Program-made: the position numbers and the translations under genes
Notes under the pieces: generated by a model
Seen by the model: only the letters and a program-made list of their open reading frames with translations
What the model was told of the DNA's origin: nothing
Database searches by the model: none
Origin: Alectoria sarmentosa
Lineage: Eukaryota; Ascomycota; Lecanoromycetes; Lecanorales; Parmeliaceae
Assembly (NCBI GenBank): GCA_009733775.1
Contig: WOGZ01000144.1
Coordinates: 1-64,000 of the forward strand
Length of the DNA stretch: 64,000 nucleotides
Reading direction: 5' to 3'
Part shown: positions 1 through 15,726 of the stretch, piece after piece
How the letters are laid out: every line of letters begins with the position of its first letter
Position numbering within the stretch: the stretch's first letter is position 1

Positions 1-3000
1 ATTAATTTTATTCGATATTATATATATAATAATTTATAAAAAAAGATTATTTAAAAGATTATTAAAATATATATAAATTTTAAATAAAATTTAACGTTTA
101 CGATTCGATTCGATTTAAAAGATTTTATTTAATTATATTATTTAATTTTTGCGATTTTTTTATTTATTTAAAATATAAAATATTAAATAATATTTAAATA
201 TTTAAATGTTTCGACGACGATTATAACGTTAATTTTTTATTAAATTATATTATTTTTAAACGTTTAAAATAATAAAATAATAAAATATTAATAATATTAT
301 AAACGAATTTTTATAATATATTATTATCGTTATTATTATTAATTTTTTTTAATTAAAAATAATTATTAATTAAATGTTTTAAAAATATAAAATAAATTAT
401 AAATATAGTTTTTCGATTTTTATAACGTTAAAATATCGTTTAAAAAAGAAATATTATAAACGTATTTAATATTTTTAATAAAATTAATTTTTTTTATTAT
501 AATTTCATTTTATTTTTTTTAATACGCGATTCGATCGAATTTAACATTTTAACATTATTTATAAATATAAACTTTATAATATATAAATTTTTTTATAATT
601 ATTATTTCGTATATATTAAAATATAAACATTTAATATTATTTTAATTTTTTAATATAATAATAATTAATCTTTTTTAATTCGTTAATTATATAAATAATT
701 TAATATTTTTATTTATTTTTTATTTATTAATTAATAAAATTATTATTTTATTATATTTAATATCTTTTATAATATATTAATTATAAAATAAATTTATTTA
801 AAAATACGATAATTTAATTAACTTTTTTGTTAATAATTTTTTTTAAATTCGATTATTAATTTAAATGAAATAAATATAATAATATAATTATTATATTAAA
901 AAAAACTTAATTTTATTAAAAATATAAAATACGTTTATAATAAATTTAATAAAAAATTAAATATTACGTTTTTTAATAATTTAAATAAATTTAATTTTTT
1001 TAAAAATAATTTTTATATAATTTTTTTATTTCATTTTTTGTTTTTTTTTTTGCATTATTATTAATTATAAAATTAAATTTATTATTATAATTATAAAGAA
1101 TTTAAATATTAAAAACATTTTTTTTAATATATAAAAAGGTTTTAATTTTAATAAATGTACGCATATAAAAAAAATATAATAAAATTATTTTTAACTTTTA
1201 TTATCGTTATTTATTATTACAACTTTAAATAATTTATCGAAAAAATAATCGAATTATTCGATTAAAAATATTAAAAATAAAATTATTAAATTATTATTTT
1301 TTTATATAAAAAGTAAATAAAATAATATATTATTAATAAATAAAATTCGATTAATTAACATTATTTAAACTTATTTCATTTTTTTTTATTTTTAATATTA
1401 TCAATTTACTTTTTAAATTTTAATATTTATAACGTGTTAATAAAATTCGAATTAATCACGATATAATACGATAACATTTTATAATTTAATTAATTATGAA
1501 ATTTTCGCGTAAAAAATTAAGATAAATAAAATAAATCGCATATAAATCGTTATAAAAATGAAATAACATTATAAATTTAAATTAAATATTATAAAAGAAA
1601 ATTAAGTTATATCGTTTAAATCGCGAATATATTAATTTTTAATATTTTTTATAATAAACGATTCGATTAAAATCGTTAAATAATTCGAATAATCGCATTT
1701 ATATCTCTTTAATTCGTGCTTTAAATGATTTTTAAAATAATTAATTATCGAATTTCAACGTCGCGATTATCTCGCGCATCGTTATAATAAAACTTATCGC
1801 TTATATTAAAAAATCGATGTTTTTTTTATTCATTAAAAACTTTATCGTCTCATCTTTCGATTTTTTATTTTCTTTTTATTATTTATCGATTATGAAAATA
1901 ATCTTTAAATCGCGTAACGTTTATTTTAATTCAATTTTGATTTATTTAAAATAACGTACGTGATTTTAAAAATTATTAATATTCTTTATAAATTGTTCGA
2001 TTTTAACATAATTTTAAAAATTCGTTATTTTTTTGAACGAAGCGAATGCTCTTTTAAAAGTGAAACGCGCGATATTAATAAATTTTTTCTCGATTTATTA
2101 AACGTCGCGAAATTATAAAAATTATAAAATTAATCGAAAATTATTTCATAAATCTTAAAGACGCGAAAATCGAATATTATATATCGATCGAAAACATTTA
2201 TTTCATAACGTTAAAATAAATAAAATGAATAATTAAATATTATTATAAAAAAATTAATAATACGTTAATTAATAAAAAAGAAAAGAGATAAAAAAACATT
2301 TTCATCGTGAAAAAATATAAACACGATATTCGATATAATGAAAGTTATAAATATAAAAAACAACACGATAAATAAAATGAATACGATAAATGTTAACGTT
2401 AAAGTTTATTTATAAAATCGAAAAAAGAAAAAAGAATATAAATGTCGAACTTTTATTTTATTTCAAACGTTAACGCGCGTTATTCATATCGAGTTGATAA
2501 TTTATTTAATTCGAATCACATGTTTTTTTCTTTTTTATTATTTCACATTTCATTTTTTTAACGTTATTAATAACGATATATAAAAACGCGCGAAATTCAT
2601 CGATTTTAATTTTTATATTTTACGAAAAAACGTTTAACAAAGTCTCGAATTTCGCGATAACTTATTTATAAATATATTAATTAATTTGCATTTTCATTTC
2701 GAGGGTCGCTCATTAATTTTAAAAAAAAACGATTTTTCGACGTAACTTAATACGTATTTAATATAAATACATCATCGAAACGAATAAAATCGTGCGCTCG
2801 ATCGAATAAATAAAAGTTAATAACGCAAATAAAATTCGACGATTAAAAAATCGACGAATTAAAAAATAATTATTTATTGTATCGATTATTATTAACGATA
2901 TAAATAATACGTATCAACTTTCGACGATTTCGTTATAATAATAAAAAATTGAAAATGAAATAAAGAAATTAATAAAAAATTAATATTATTATAACATAAT

Positions 3001-6000
3001 AAAAAAAATAAAAAAATGTATTTATCATAATAAAAAATCGAAAAAAAATAAATGAAATAAGAATTTTCAAAATTTAAAAGATGCGCAAAATGAATAAAAA
3101 TGAAAAAATAATAATAAATAAAATTATTAATATAAAAAAACTTTAAAAAATAAATTCATATAAAAATGAAAAAATAAATAATAAATATAACGTTTACGCG
3201 CGTTATCGACACGTAATAAATATTTAATATAATTCAATTTATTAATTATTTAATTAACGATATCGATAATATCATTAATAACGCTCGCGCGATTTAAAAA
3301 AAAAACAAAAATAATATTCGATAATCGTTATTCTCAATTTTCGAACGACCCGCCTTTCGTCGATTATTATATTAATTTAATTAATCGATTTCATTATTAA
3401 AAGCATTTAAGCAAAATTAAATTTTAATTTAATATAAATATTAATTAAAGATCGTTACGAGTAAAGAAAAAAAAATAAACTTATTATAAAACGAATAAAG
3501 TTTCGAATATAAATTGTGAAAAAAAAGAGACGATCGCGAATGAAAAAAAATAAAATGCGAAAAAGAAAAGATTATTAAAATCTCGCGATGAATAAAAAAG
3601 AAAAAAAAAATAAAAGAAACGATTCTCATAATAATGAGCGAGATCTTTATCGATTATTTTAAAAATATGAAAGCGTCATCGTTTATAAAGTGACTTATAA
3701 AAAAAATATCTTTTATAATAAAAGCGATGACGATAATGAAAAGAACAATTATAAATAATTAACGAAATAAACGAATAAAAATGAAACGATTCATTTAAAT
3801 CATAAATTCACGTGAAAAGATAACGCGATAAAAATTAATTAATCTTAAATAATTTTGAAATAAATGCGTCTTTAACTTTTAAATATTTTTTTAAATAAAT
3901 CAACACCGCGATTGACGTTGCGTTTATATATTTAAAAAAAGAAAATTATATTCGCGTATTCGACGTTCGTGATTATCATTTCTCTTTTAAAATAATTCAA
4001 ATAACTCGAATTCGTTTTAAATATAAACTTTTCGAATTTAAATTAAGATATAAAATAATTTTAAATTTCATTTTAATCGATTTTATATTAAGTAACGTTA
4101 TTTTTATATATAATAATGATTATAAAGATATTAAAAACGAATGAAAATTTTATAATGTTATTTAATTAATAAAAATATCGCGAAATATACGCGAATGTTT
4201 ATATCGTTAATAATTCGAAACGAACATTATATAAAAAACGTCGTCGATGCGAAAAATGAGAGAAATAAAATGAATAAAAGAAATTAATATATAAAAATCG
4301 TTCAAAATAATGAAAATAAATAAATAAAAAAAATTTTAAAATTTAAAAGTTATAAACTTTATATAATTTATATAAATAAACGTTAAATCGTAAAAAAAAA
4401 CGACGACGATCGAAAAAAAATGATAAATTCTCGCGAATCTTAAATTTTATATTGAAATATAACGAATAACGTGATAAAAAAAAGAAATTTCGATATTTAA
4501 TATTAACGCGCGTTATAAACGCGCGATAAATATAAAAAACAAACTTTTATATTACGCGAAAAATCAATTATTTATTTTATTTTAATTATTTATTTAATTT
4601 ATTTTTTTTATTCGACTTATATTATTTATTTAAATTATAATAATAATTTAATTTATTTTATCGAAATTATAATCGTCGAAATTTAAACGATAATAACGAA
4701 ATCGACGATATTTAATCTCGACATTTTATGAACCTTTATCGAAAAATTCGCTCGCCTGAATCGACGACGCTTAATAATTCGTTTAAACGACGTCATATAA
4801 CGAAGATTATCGATATTATTTAATCGTTAATTATTAAAATATGTGAATGAGAGTTTTAATAAAAAATAATAAAAATGAAAAAACTTATTAAAAGAGTGAG
4901 AAAATTGCGATTTTGAATTATACGCGCGATAAAATAATAATAAAGAAAACGTCGTCGATTAAAATAAAAAAATAATGAAATAAAAAGAAAAAAAAGAGAG
5001 AGAAATTCGAAGAAAAAACGAAACTTGTTTTTTTTAAATATTTAAGCGATTTTATATATCGATATAAATGATATCGCGAATAACGTCTTCGTCGATTAAA
5101 AAAATTAATATTATATTAAATGCTATTAAAAATAAGTGATGAAACGAAAAAAAAATTAATCGAATCATTTAAATTACTTATTCGATTATTTAATAAATTG
5201 CTTAATAACGATGAAATGCTTAAAAAAAATATTATAATTTTAACATTAAATGAAAATTAAAAGATCGAAAGTTTTTTAATTCGTTATTTGCTTTTAAACG
5301 TGTTATTTAAAAGAGAATATATGAGCATAAGAAACGTTTTTTAATAAGTTTTCGATATTAATAAAAGACTCGCTCACTCACGTTTTAAAAATGAGATTAT
5401 CAAAATGAAAATATATCGACATTTATACGTTAATTCTTTCGATTATAATGCCGCGAGCGATAAAAATATAAGTTTTATAAATATCGATATCGACGCGAAT
5501 AAAGGAATTTTATAATAAAAAAATGATATTATTAAATTAACGAAGAGACGTTTCTCATTTCTTAAAAATTTTATATCGTCGAATAAAAAAAACGAGCATC
5601 GTGATTTAAATAAAAAGAATTTAAGATTAAATATTAAAAAGAATAAATAAAATGAGTCAAAAAATCGTTTTTTTTTAAAATTATAAAAAATAGCCCTTTA
5701 AAAAATGATTAAGATATTGAAATTCGTCGATAAAAAAAACATTAAATTCGAAATAATTACGACGCAAAAACTTTAAAACGTTAAAAATTCGCTTTGCATT
5801 CGAAAAATGCGATAACATTTTAATTAATACGCGAAATAATCAAAAAAAATTAAAATCACGCGAATCGAATTAAATTTAATGTGAAAAAATAAAATAATTA
5901 AAAAGCGAAAAATCGAGTTTCGAAATAATGAAAAATGATTTTTATTAAAAAAAAAACTTTACGATTTTCTTATTATCTTTATCAACATTAATCGACGATA

Positions 6001-9000
6001 ATTCATTTCATTTATTTTGATTTAAAATCGATGATGAGAAAGCGAGTGCGTAGCGAAATATTTAAATGTGAATAATAACGATATTATCATCTTACGAATA
6101 ATTGCGTTATTATAAATAATGTTATATTTATCACGATGATAAAATTAATAAATGTTATCGACGAAAATAACTTAAATAATCGAAAATATTTAAAAGATTT
6201 CGAGAGAAGTTAATAAAAGAGCGATAAAAAATCTTATAATTCGATAAAAAGATTTATAATAAATGTAAATAACGCGATAATATCGTTAAAGTCGACGAAT
6301 TATTATTAATTCATAATCATTTTGATTCGCAAAATAATAAATGAAGAAATTCGTCGCAAATTTATTATCTTTTTTAATAATCATCTCGATAATTTATTAA
6401 CGATCTCGAACGCGAAAACGCAATATAATAAAAAATGAAAATTGTTAAAAGACGCGCGAGTTATATTATTCATTAATATATTTTAATTAAATCTTCAATT
6501 ATTTTTAAAATAATTATAATTTTAAAAGAAATAATTTTTCGATTATTAAGCGAATGCGATTATAAAAAAAACGATTTTAAAGAATAAAAGAAAAGAATTT
6601 ATTTTGACGAACGAAATGAGTATAAAAAAAATGATTTAATTAATCGAATTAATCGTAAAACATCGTAAGGTCAACGACGATTTCACGTTAATAATAATGT
6701 TTTTAACGATTATCACGTAATAAAAAACGATATATAAAATCGATTTAAATTCGAGAATATTAAAAATTTAAATTTATTACGAAAAATCGCGTCAAAAATT
6801 CAATTCGCATAAATATCTTCAATTTAAAAATTTTTAAACTTTTAATATCATTATTATTATATATAATATCTTACGCGATAAATTTATTTAATATATAAAA
6901 TTTATTAATTAAATAACGAATTAAAACTCGAAAAGAGAGCGAAAAGAGAAAAAAATTAAAAATAATAACGATAATGAAAATAACGAATATAATGTTAACG
7001 TTAACGTCGATATCGATAATAATAATAATAATGATAATAATAATGATAATAATAACGATAAAATAACGATATTTAATTTAACGCGAAAACATTACTTTTT
7101 TTATAACGTAAAATATTTTCGCATTATAATTAACAAAATTCACAAAATTCGCAATAAAAATAAAACGTAATAAATTTTACTTTATATATAATAATTATAA
7201 AGCGTATTTTACACGAGTATTCTTTTTTAAAACACGTATTAATTTATTATAATAACGTTATAATTTATTAAATGTGAGCTCTTTAATTCGTGATAATATA
7301 TAAAAACGATAAATATTTCTTATCGAATAATTCGAATAATCGCGTTAATTTATTAATGCGTTAACATTTTATTAACATTATTAAAAATCTCGAAATAAAT
7401 GTGAAAGATCGTTTAAAAGGAGATCGAAAAAAAATTATATAAATAATTTTACACGTAATTTTCATTCGTCGCGTGATCAGAGAAAAATTTGATAATTATA
7501 TAATAAACAATCTATCGACGATGAAACAGATAACGTTAATGTTAATTTTTTTAAATAATAATTCGACGAGTGATCAAATATTCGATTTCAAGATTTTTTA
7601 AAAATAAAAACGATTGCGAACGTCGATTAACGAATGAAAATAATAATTAATATAATTATAACATTCGAAATTAATAATTTCGATCATTTATAATAAAATC
7701 GTTTTAAAGATATTTATAATTCAACAATTAAACGCGAATCATTTCGCGATATATTAAATCAAATACGTTATAAAATCATCTCGAAATTTACGCGATGTTT
7801 TTAAAAAAAAATGTATCATGAAACGCGCGAAAAGAATAATTCGAATAAATTAATCGATAATAAAAATATTGAATTAAAAAGAAATGTGAAAATAAAAAAA
7901 GAATTGCTCGATAATAAAATCGAAAATCGAAATCGAAAAATTTTCCTCGTTTATATTCGTTAAAATAAGAATTGAAAATCGATCAAAATAATAATAACGA
8001 TAAATTTAATAAAACGTTTTTTATAAGACATATTAAACGTCGAGAGATTAAAGAAAATTCTCATTTTTAACGACTTTTTGATTTTATTAAACGTTTTAAA
8101 CGTGAAAATGAAGTGATAAAAAATTAAGGCGATGAAATATAATATCAAAAAAATATATACGACGCGACAAAAAACGAAAAACGCTTTTTTTAACGATTTT
8201 ATCATTTTTATAATAATCATAATTATCACGATAAACGACGAAAACATTAATCTCATAATAACGATTTATATAATATTTTTAACGTCGTATTAAAATTTTT
8301 ATATCAAAATGTAAACGATAAAAAGAGCGACGCATTTGAATAATAATTAAAAAATTCGTATATAATAAATAATTAATATCGATTTTATCGAAATAAGAAT
8401 CTTGAAACGTTAAAGATTAAAATAAAAAAAAAAAACGTAATTGTTATAAATCGAAAACTTTAATAATCGAATTCGAATTATGATAATGTAAAAAAAGAAA
8501 AATTATATCGCGACGATATATAACGTTTTAAAATCAAAATAATAATGAAATTATTAAAAAAATTAACTCACATATAATAAATGCGAAATATCGAAATATA
8601 TAATAAATTTAAATTTAAATTTAAATTCAAAACGCGCGTCAAAAAAACGAAAAAAAGAATTTAATAATCGTAAATGCGAAGTCGACGAAATTTAAAACGA
8701 TTATTTAAATCGTTAAATAACGTGATAAAGAGCGCATAATAAAAAAGTTCGAAAAAAAAATGTGAATAAAAAGAATAAGAAATTGAGATAATTCAAAAAT
8801 GATGAAACAAAAAGTGAAAATTCGAGATAATTGAAAAAGCGACAATTTTCTGCTCGCCTCGCATTTTGATCGAAAAAACGATAAAAAATAAACTTTATAA
8901 ATCGAAATAAATCTTTTATAAAAATAAAAAGCTTGAATTATACATATAAAAAATTATAATTAATATTTTAAACCTTAATTATTCGTCGTTGTAAAAGAGA

Positions 9001-11490
9001 AGTTACGAATATTCTCGCTCATATAATCGTTATACATAAATAAATTTATAAAAAAGACGACGAAAATAAAAACATAAATTAAATGAAATAATGATGATTA
9101 TTTTTATAGAGTGAGTGATTTAAATAATTCGCTTTTTTTTTTTTTATGATTTAAATAAATGCGAGCGAAGAGATATTAATAAATTTAAAATAAATAAAAA
9201 CAAATATAAAAAACGATAAAAAGCTTTTTATATGCGTTAATAATTATCAAATGAAATGCATAAATTATTCGAATAATTCATAATGAGAAATGAATGTTAT
9301 TATTAAAAGTATTGATTTTTATTAAAAAAGAGCGTTAACAATTATTTTTAAAAGCGTTTCATTTTATTATTATATTATAATAATAATCTTAATAATTCGA
9401 TTATAAAATGCATTATAATTCGATATAAATAATTATAAACGTTTATTTAAAAACTTTAATAATCAAAATCGACATTCGTAAGAATTTCGATAAACTTATA
9501 ATTATAATGCTAAATTCGAATTAAAATAATAAATTTATTTATTAATTTCGATAGAGAATATAATAAATAACGAATTAACATATTAAATAATTTAATAAAA
9601 TAATGCGTAAATTGTTCAACGATGAAGATCGAATAATATATGTTTTAAATGAATTAAAATTAAAAAACACGCGCAGCGACTCGATTTTTAATAATTAAAT
9701 GTTATATATAACGAATTTAAAGATTTTCATAAATTATGTTTCAATTTTGCGTAAAAGTGATTATGTTATCGAGAATCGTTCGATGCATAATTATCTTTTT
9801 TTCGACGTCGACGTTATGCGTGTTATTTTCTTAAATCAATATTTCGAGAAATAAAATTAAAAATCTTTCACTTTGCTCTCGCAGAAAATCGATAACGCGA
9901 TCGATAAAATCAAAATAATTCATATTATTCGAACGAATAAATCATAAATTGAAAACGCGAACACGCATCGTGTTAATTATTTAATAATAATTAAAATAAT
10001 TTATACGTAATAATCGAAAAGCGATAAAGATCTCGTAAATCAATCGCGACATAAACTTTTTGCGAAATTAAATAATAATCTTCATATCTTTAAAAAAACG
10101 TTTTTCGATAATCAACGAATTAAATTTCTAATAATGAATAAAAACGTCATTTAATTGATTCACATTTAAATATTATAAACAAAATCGCGCCATTTAACGA
10201 ACGCGATTAATTATCTTTTTTAAATAAAAATGATTAATGATAATATTAATCGCGACGACGTAATATTATCGAAAAAAAAATATAAAAAAGATCTTAAACG
10301 TTTATAAAGAGAACTCTTCGTTTTTAAAATAATATTATAATTAATAATGAAAATAAACAAAATGTAAAAAAAACGATATACTCATTAAAAGAAATATAAA
10401 TTTTAATTTTTTTATCGCGATAAATTATGAAATTGAAAACGCAAGTTAATGATATTATATAACGATCGAAAAAAAGTGAAAAAATAAATTTAAAAGAGAG
10501 AACTTCGAGGTCGACGAATGTCATAATCTTAATAAAAAATGAATAATCGTTATTCGAGCGACGGCGCTTATAAAAATCGAAAATAATCATTAAATGAAAA
10601 CGATAAATCTCATTTAAAATCGACGCGACATAAAATGAAAAAACAATAAACGATTAATAACGTTATATTAATATGAATTACTTAATTAACTTTAAAATGA
10701 AATTATATATAAAATCGTATAATAGAAATCATCATAATACGAATCGAAAAAATTAATAAAACGAAAAGAAAAGAAAAGATTAATATAAATTTTATAATCA
10801 AAATAAAATCGATGAAATGAGCGAGATAAATAATAATAACATAATTATAAATAAGATTTAAAAAGATAAAAAAAAAGAAAATGTAAAAAAATAAAAAATA
10901 TAATAAAAAATGCTCGACGATAATGTTATAAATATCAACGTTAATCGAATATTAAATGTAACGTAACAAAAAAATTAAATGATTTTAATATATTAACGAC
11001 TCGAATGTGTGAAATTAAAACGATTTCAAATTAATAACGTGATTAATATAATTTCGAATCTCATTTAAATGAAAATAAAATAAAGAAAAATTTTAACGAT
11101 AAAAAAAAATGTTATAATTATTATGTGAATGAATTTAAAAATTACGTAAAAACATAATAAATCGATTATTTTTATTAAAAATATAAATGTGATATAAAGA
11201 CGATAAAAGAAAAATATTAATATTAAATTTCAATAATCTTCAAATGATTTTAAAACGAGACATCAAATCGAAGTTTATTTAAAATTATTTTAATATTATG
11301 AAATTAATGAGATAAAAGTAACATTGAAACGCATTTTGACAAAATATATATAAATAAACAATAAATAAATTTATAACTTTTATTTTGTTTATAAAAAATA
11401 ATAAAATGATTAAATATTGAATCGATTTTATTTATACGCGTATTAAAGACATTTAAAATTAAATTCGATTAACAAAAAAAAATAATAAAA

Positions 11491-12450
11491 CTTATATTAA
11501 TAAAGCAAAAACTGTGAGTGTTATTTTAATAAAACGAAAAAAATCATAAAATTTATTTTGATAAAATAAAATTCGTAAAACTTATTTTGATAAAGCAAAA
11601 ATTGTGAGTATTATTTTAATAAAATTGAAGAAATCGTAAAACTCATTTTAATAAAATAAAAACTATAAATGTTATTTTAATAAAATTAAAAAAATCGTGA
11701 AACTTATTTTAATAAAATAAAAATTGTGAATGTTATTTTAATAAAATTAAAGAAATCGTGAAACTTATTTTGATAAAATTATAAAAATTATAAAACTTAT
11801 TTTAATAAAGCAAAATTCGTAAGATTTATTTTGATAAAACAAAAATTGTAAATGTTATTTTAATAAAATTATAAAAATCGTGAGTGATATTAACAGAATT
11901 AGAGAAATCGTGAATGTCATTTTAATAAAATTGAAAAAATCGTGAATGTCATTTTAATAAAATTGAAGAAATCGTAAAATTGATTTTAATAAAATTGAAA
12001 AATTCGTGAATGTTATTTTAATAAAATTAAAAAAATCGTGAGTGTTATTTTAATAAAATTGAAGAAATCGTGAATGTTATTTTAATAAAGTTAAAGAAAT
12101 CGTGAAACTAATTTTGATAAAATTGAAGAATTCGTGAATATTATTTTAATAAAATTATAAAAATCGTGAATATTATTTTGATAGAGTTAAAAAAATCGTA
12201 AATATTATTTTGATAAAATTAAAAAAATCGTGAAATTGATTTTAATAAAATTGAAGAAATCGTAAAATTGATTTTAATAAAATTAAAAAATTCGTAAATG
12301 TTATTTTAATAAAATTGAAGAAATCGTGAAACTCATTTTAATAAAATTAAAGAAATCGTGAAATTCATTTTAATAAAATTAAAGAAATCATAAAACTCAT
12401 TTTAATAAAATTAAAAAATTCGTAAAATTCATTTTAATAAAATAAAAATT
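11491..12450. repeat. 29/32-bp minisatellite inside AT tract
   Basis: About 30 diverged tandem units. Each begins with a core like TTATTTTAATAAAA and ends with a piece like TCGTGAATG. Most units in the right half are 32 bp; in the left half 29-bp and 32-bp units are mixed, the shorter form lacking three bases in the middle. The period is not a multiple of three, so it is not a coding repeat. There are no spacers, so this is not a CRISPR array. Confidence 0.85.
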
Positions 12451-14739
12451 ATATATCTCGTTTTATTTAATAAAAAAAACATTAAAAAATAAAAAATAAA
12501 TATAAATAAAATCTCATTTTAAAAAAAAAAAATCTTGTTATATAAAATTTTAACGATTAATGTTTTGCAATTCGTCAAAAAGAGATGTTAAAAGTGATAA
12601 ATGTTATTATAAATTTTTAATATATAAAAATGATTCGAATAATTCTTCGCGTGAATTTTTATAATACACAAAATTCAATAAAATAAAATTTAAATATATT
12701 TTTAATAAAATGTTGAAATTAATAATGTTTTAATTCGTGATTAATTTATATTTTATTTCGATTTATGTTAATTTTTTACATTATTATACATATGTGAAAA
12801 AGATAATGAAAAAAAATAATAACGTCATAATTTTTCTATTTAAATTGTACGATAATCGTAAAATCGTTTCATTTTAAAATAAATAACGTTGATTGCAACT
12901 TGATTTAGAATTTTAATTAAATAAAAAATCTCGATAAAATGTTCGAGTATAAAATTCGTCGTTTAAAATAAAATTCACAAATTAATTCATTATTTAAAAT
13001 AAGATTCACGTATTATTAATTTCGTGAATTTCATTTTAAACGATAAATTTCATTTTAATTAAATAAAATACGATATTAATAATTTAAAATAAGATCTTTT
13101 AAAATAAAGAGTTTTATTTTACAAAATGAGACTCATTTCAAGCTAACTTTTAGCGATCGAGGTTTTTTCAATCAATTAAATCGAGGCGCTACTTAAAATT
13201 AATCTTATTTTAAAATTTCTTATTTACAAAATATAAAAAAAGTAAATACGATTTAATATATTTTTTACTTAAAATATTATATAATTTTAAATAATTATTA
13301 CGCGAATAATATTTTATATTACGCGAATTTCTCGAATTTAAAAACTTTAAATATATCAAATTCGATTTTTTTATTATTAATAAAATTATAAAATTTATTA
13401 TTAACGTTTATATAAATAATATTCAAATTTATAATTTTTAAAAATTTATATAAACGATTTATTATAATCGATTTCGACTTATTTATATATTATTTTAATA
13501 TAAAAAAATAAAAAAATCGTTTTAAGCGTATTATACACATTATATAAATAATATATTTAAAAAAAAAAATATCTCGTTTCGAAATAATCGATTATATATT
13601 AATATTTATATTAATAATAATTAATATATTATTATAAAAAAAGTTATTAATAAAGTTAAATTAAAAAATACATTACGATATTAATCGATAATAAAATCGA
13701 TTATATATTTTTATAATATAAACTTATTTTAATATATACTTAATTATTACGATATTTTTTTATTATAAATAAAACTTAAATATTAAACATTATATAATCG
13801 TTAAACGAATTAATCGTTATTTAAAAATATTATAAATTACGAAATTATTTATGAAATAATCGATAAATTAAAAAGTTATACGAATATTAATTAAGTTTTA
13901 AATTAAAAAATTCGTCGATTTTTTAAAATTTATATATTTTTATTAATATATATAAAAAAATAATATAAAATTAAGTTAAAAAATCTTAAATTTATATATA
14001 TAATTAATTATAAATTCGAAATTATTACGTTTTTTAATTAGTATTCGAATAGCGACGTTTAAGTCTTTTAAGCGTTATTATTAAAAATTTATATATAAAA
14101 ACTTTACATTTTTTATCTTTATCTTTTATAAAAATATATATATTTCATTATTTCGCAAATTATAAAACTCGATTTGCGCTTTTCAACGATATAAAAATCA
14201 CGAAATTTGAATATATATATATCGATATATATTTAATTTAAATATGTTATTATTCGAAATGATAAAGCGACTTTCGAAATATTTATGCGCTTATTCAACG
14301 AATTATTTTCTTTTTTAAATAATATTATAATTTTTTATTATATTTACGAAATTATTATATCGTTAAAATTGTATAAATATATTTTATAATAATAATAATA
14401 TAAATATATAATATAAATTTTTAAAAGTTACGAGAAATTAATTATAAAAAATTGAATATATTTTTTATATATTTTTAAATAAGCGTAACTTTATATAAAA
14501 TTCGTAAATCGTAAATAATATAACGATAAAATAAATTAAAAACGTAAATTTCTCGCTTAATAATCGTAAATCGTAAAACGTAAAATTTAAATTCGAAAAA
14601 AAATTTGAAAAAAGAAAAAAATTTAAAAAAAAAATTAAATTTTAAAAAAAGAAAAAAATAAAAAAAAAATCATAGTTTAATTTAAATTTATATGAAATTC
14701 ATAAATATAATAAATAATTAAATTTAAAATTTTGATTCG

Positions 14740-14769
<30 letters not shown>
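14740..14769. repeat. A30 homopolymer
   Basis: Thirty consecutive A residues near the right end of the AT tract. It could be the decayed poly(A) end of a retroposed sequence, but no element is recognisable beside it, and its length may be unreliable in an assembly. Confidence 0.9.
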
Positions 14770-14773
<4 letters not shown>

Positions 14774-15726
14774 AATCGACGTTAAGTTTTAAGTTCGTTT
14801 CGCCTTCGTTTATTTTTAAATATCATAAATTTAATTTATGAACCCTGATTTATTATATAATAATGTGATTAATTAAACGTTTAAACGATAATAATTAATC
14901 GTTTTATTATCGTATAAAATTAAGTATATAATTTAAACTTAAATAATAAAGAAAATAATATAATTAACACGATTATTAATAAAGTTAAATATCGACTTTA
15001 AATTATTTATTAAATTTATATTAATTAAAGTAAATAATTAAAAAGTTATTATATTAATAAAAAAAATTCGTTTTCACTCGCGTACGAAGTATATCGATAT
15101 ATAATATCATTTTATATAAAATTAAATTGAAATTAAAGTCGTAAAATTCGAATAAATGTTTATTAATAATATAATAGTAAATAAACTTACGAAAACTTTT
15201 ATAAATAATAAATTTGTGACGTTTATACGTTAAATTAAATTTAGAAAAAGTAATTAAAATTAATAATTTTAAATGTAAATTGTGTGAAAATTTTGAAAAA
15301 ATAATGTATATAATTCATTATTCGAATTGTATAAAAATGTTAAAATTAATTAATCGAAAATTTATATATAATTTATTATTTAATATTAATAATAAATTAA
15401 AAATAATATAATAGCATTATTTTAAGTGATAATATATTAGCGTGTATTTATTATAAACGTTATATAATATAAGTAGCTTACACTTTTATATAATAATACA
15501 ATAAGTTAAGTTTATTATTTTCACATAAAACCACTACTGAATAGTCTCATTTTCCAACACCCATGATTTAGGCAGGGCAGAGAGGTGAAAATGCAATTCT
15601 TGTGGCAGCATAGCAACAGTCATCCAAGCAAGCAGGCTCGGTGAGTAGGGTCTTTTGCCACTCTCCGAATAAATTCGCATAGTTCTGGGAGATGGGGTTG
15701 CCAATGCTGGGTATCCTGCGACATGT

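Larger units (their letters stand above)
1..15530. repeat. AT-rich, RIP-like gene-free tract
   Basis: About 15.5 kb of extreme AT content with no credible gene on either strand; the few open frames are Phe/Ile/Lys/Asn strings without domain signal. In the first kilobases nearly every C sits in a CG dinucleotide and most non-CpG G precede A or T, so C followed by A, T or C has been depleted far more than CpG. This is what repeat-induced point mutation leaves, although the usual Neurospora pattern does not protect CpG. Trinucleotide AAT/GAT runs occur near 7016-7060. The boundary at about 15,530 is abrupt. It could be a pericentromeric, subtelomeric or dispersed AT isochore; no telomere repeat is visible at the left edge. 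Confidence 0.85.

Noticed and set aside
1..60. Telomere or subtelomere at the left edge
   Set aside because: No TTAGGG-type repeat is present; the AT tract could be anywhere on a chromosome.
3441..10590. Open frames in the AT tract (3441-3629, 7960-8256, 10324-10590, minus strand)
   Set aside because: Translations are Phe/Ile/Lys/Asn strings expected by chance from AT-rich DNA; no domain, no splice context.
11491..12450. CRISPR array
   Set aside because: Units are contiguous and diverged with no unique spacers, in a eukaryotic AT tract.
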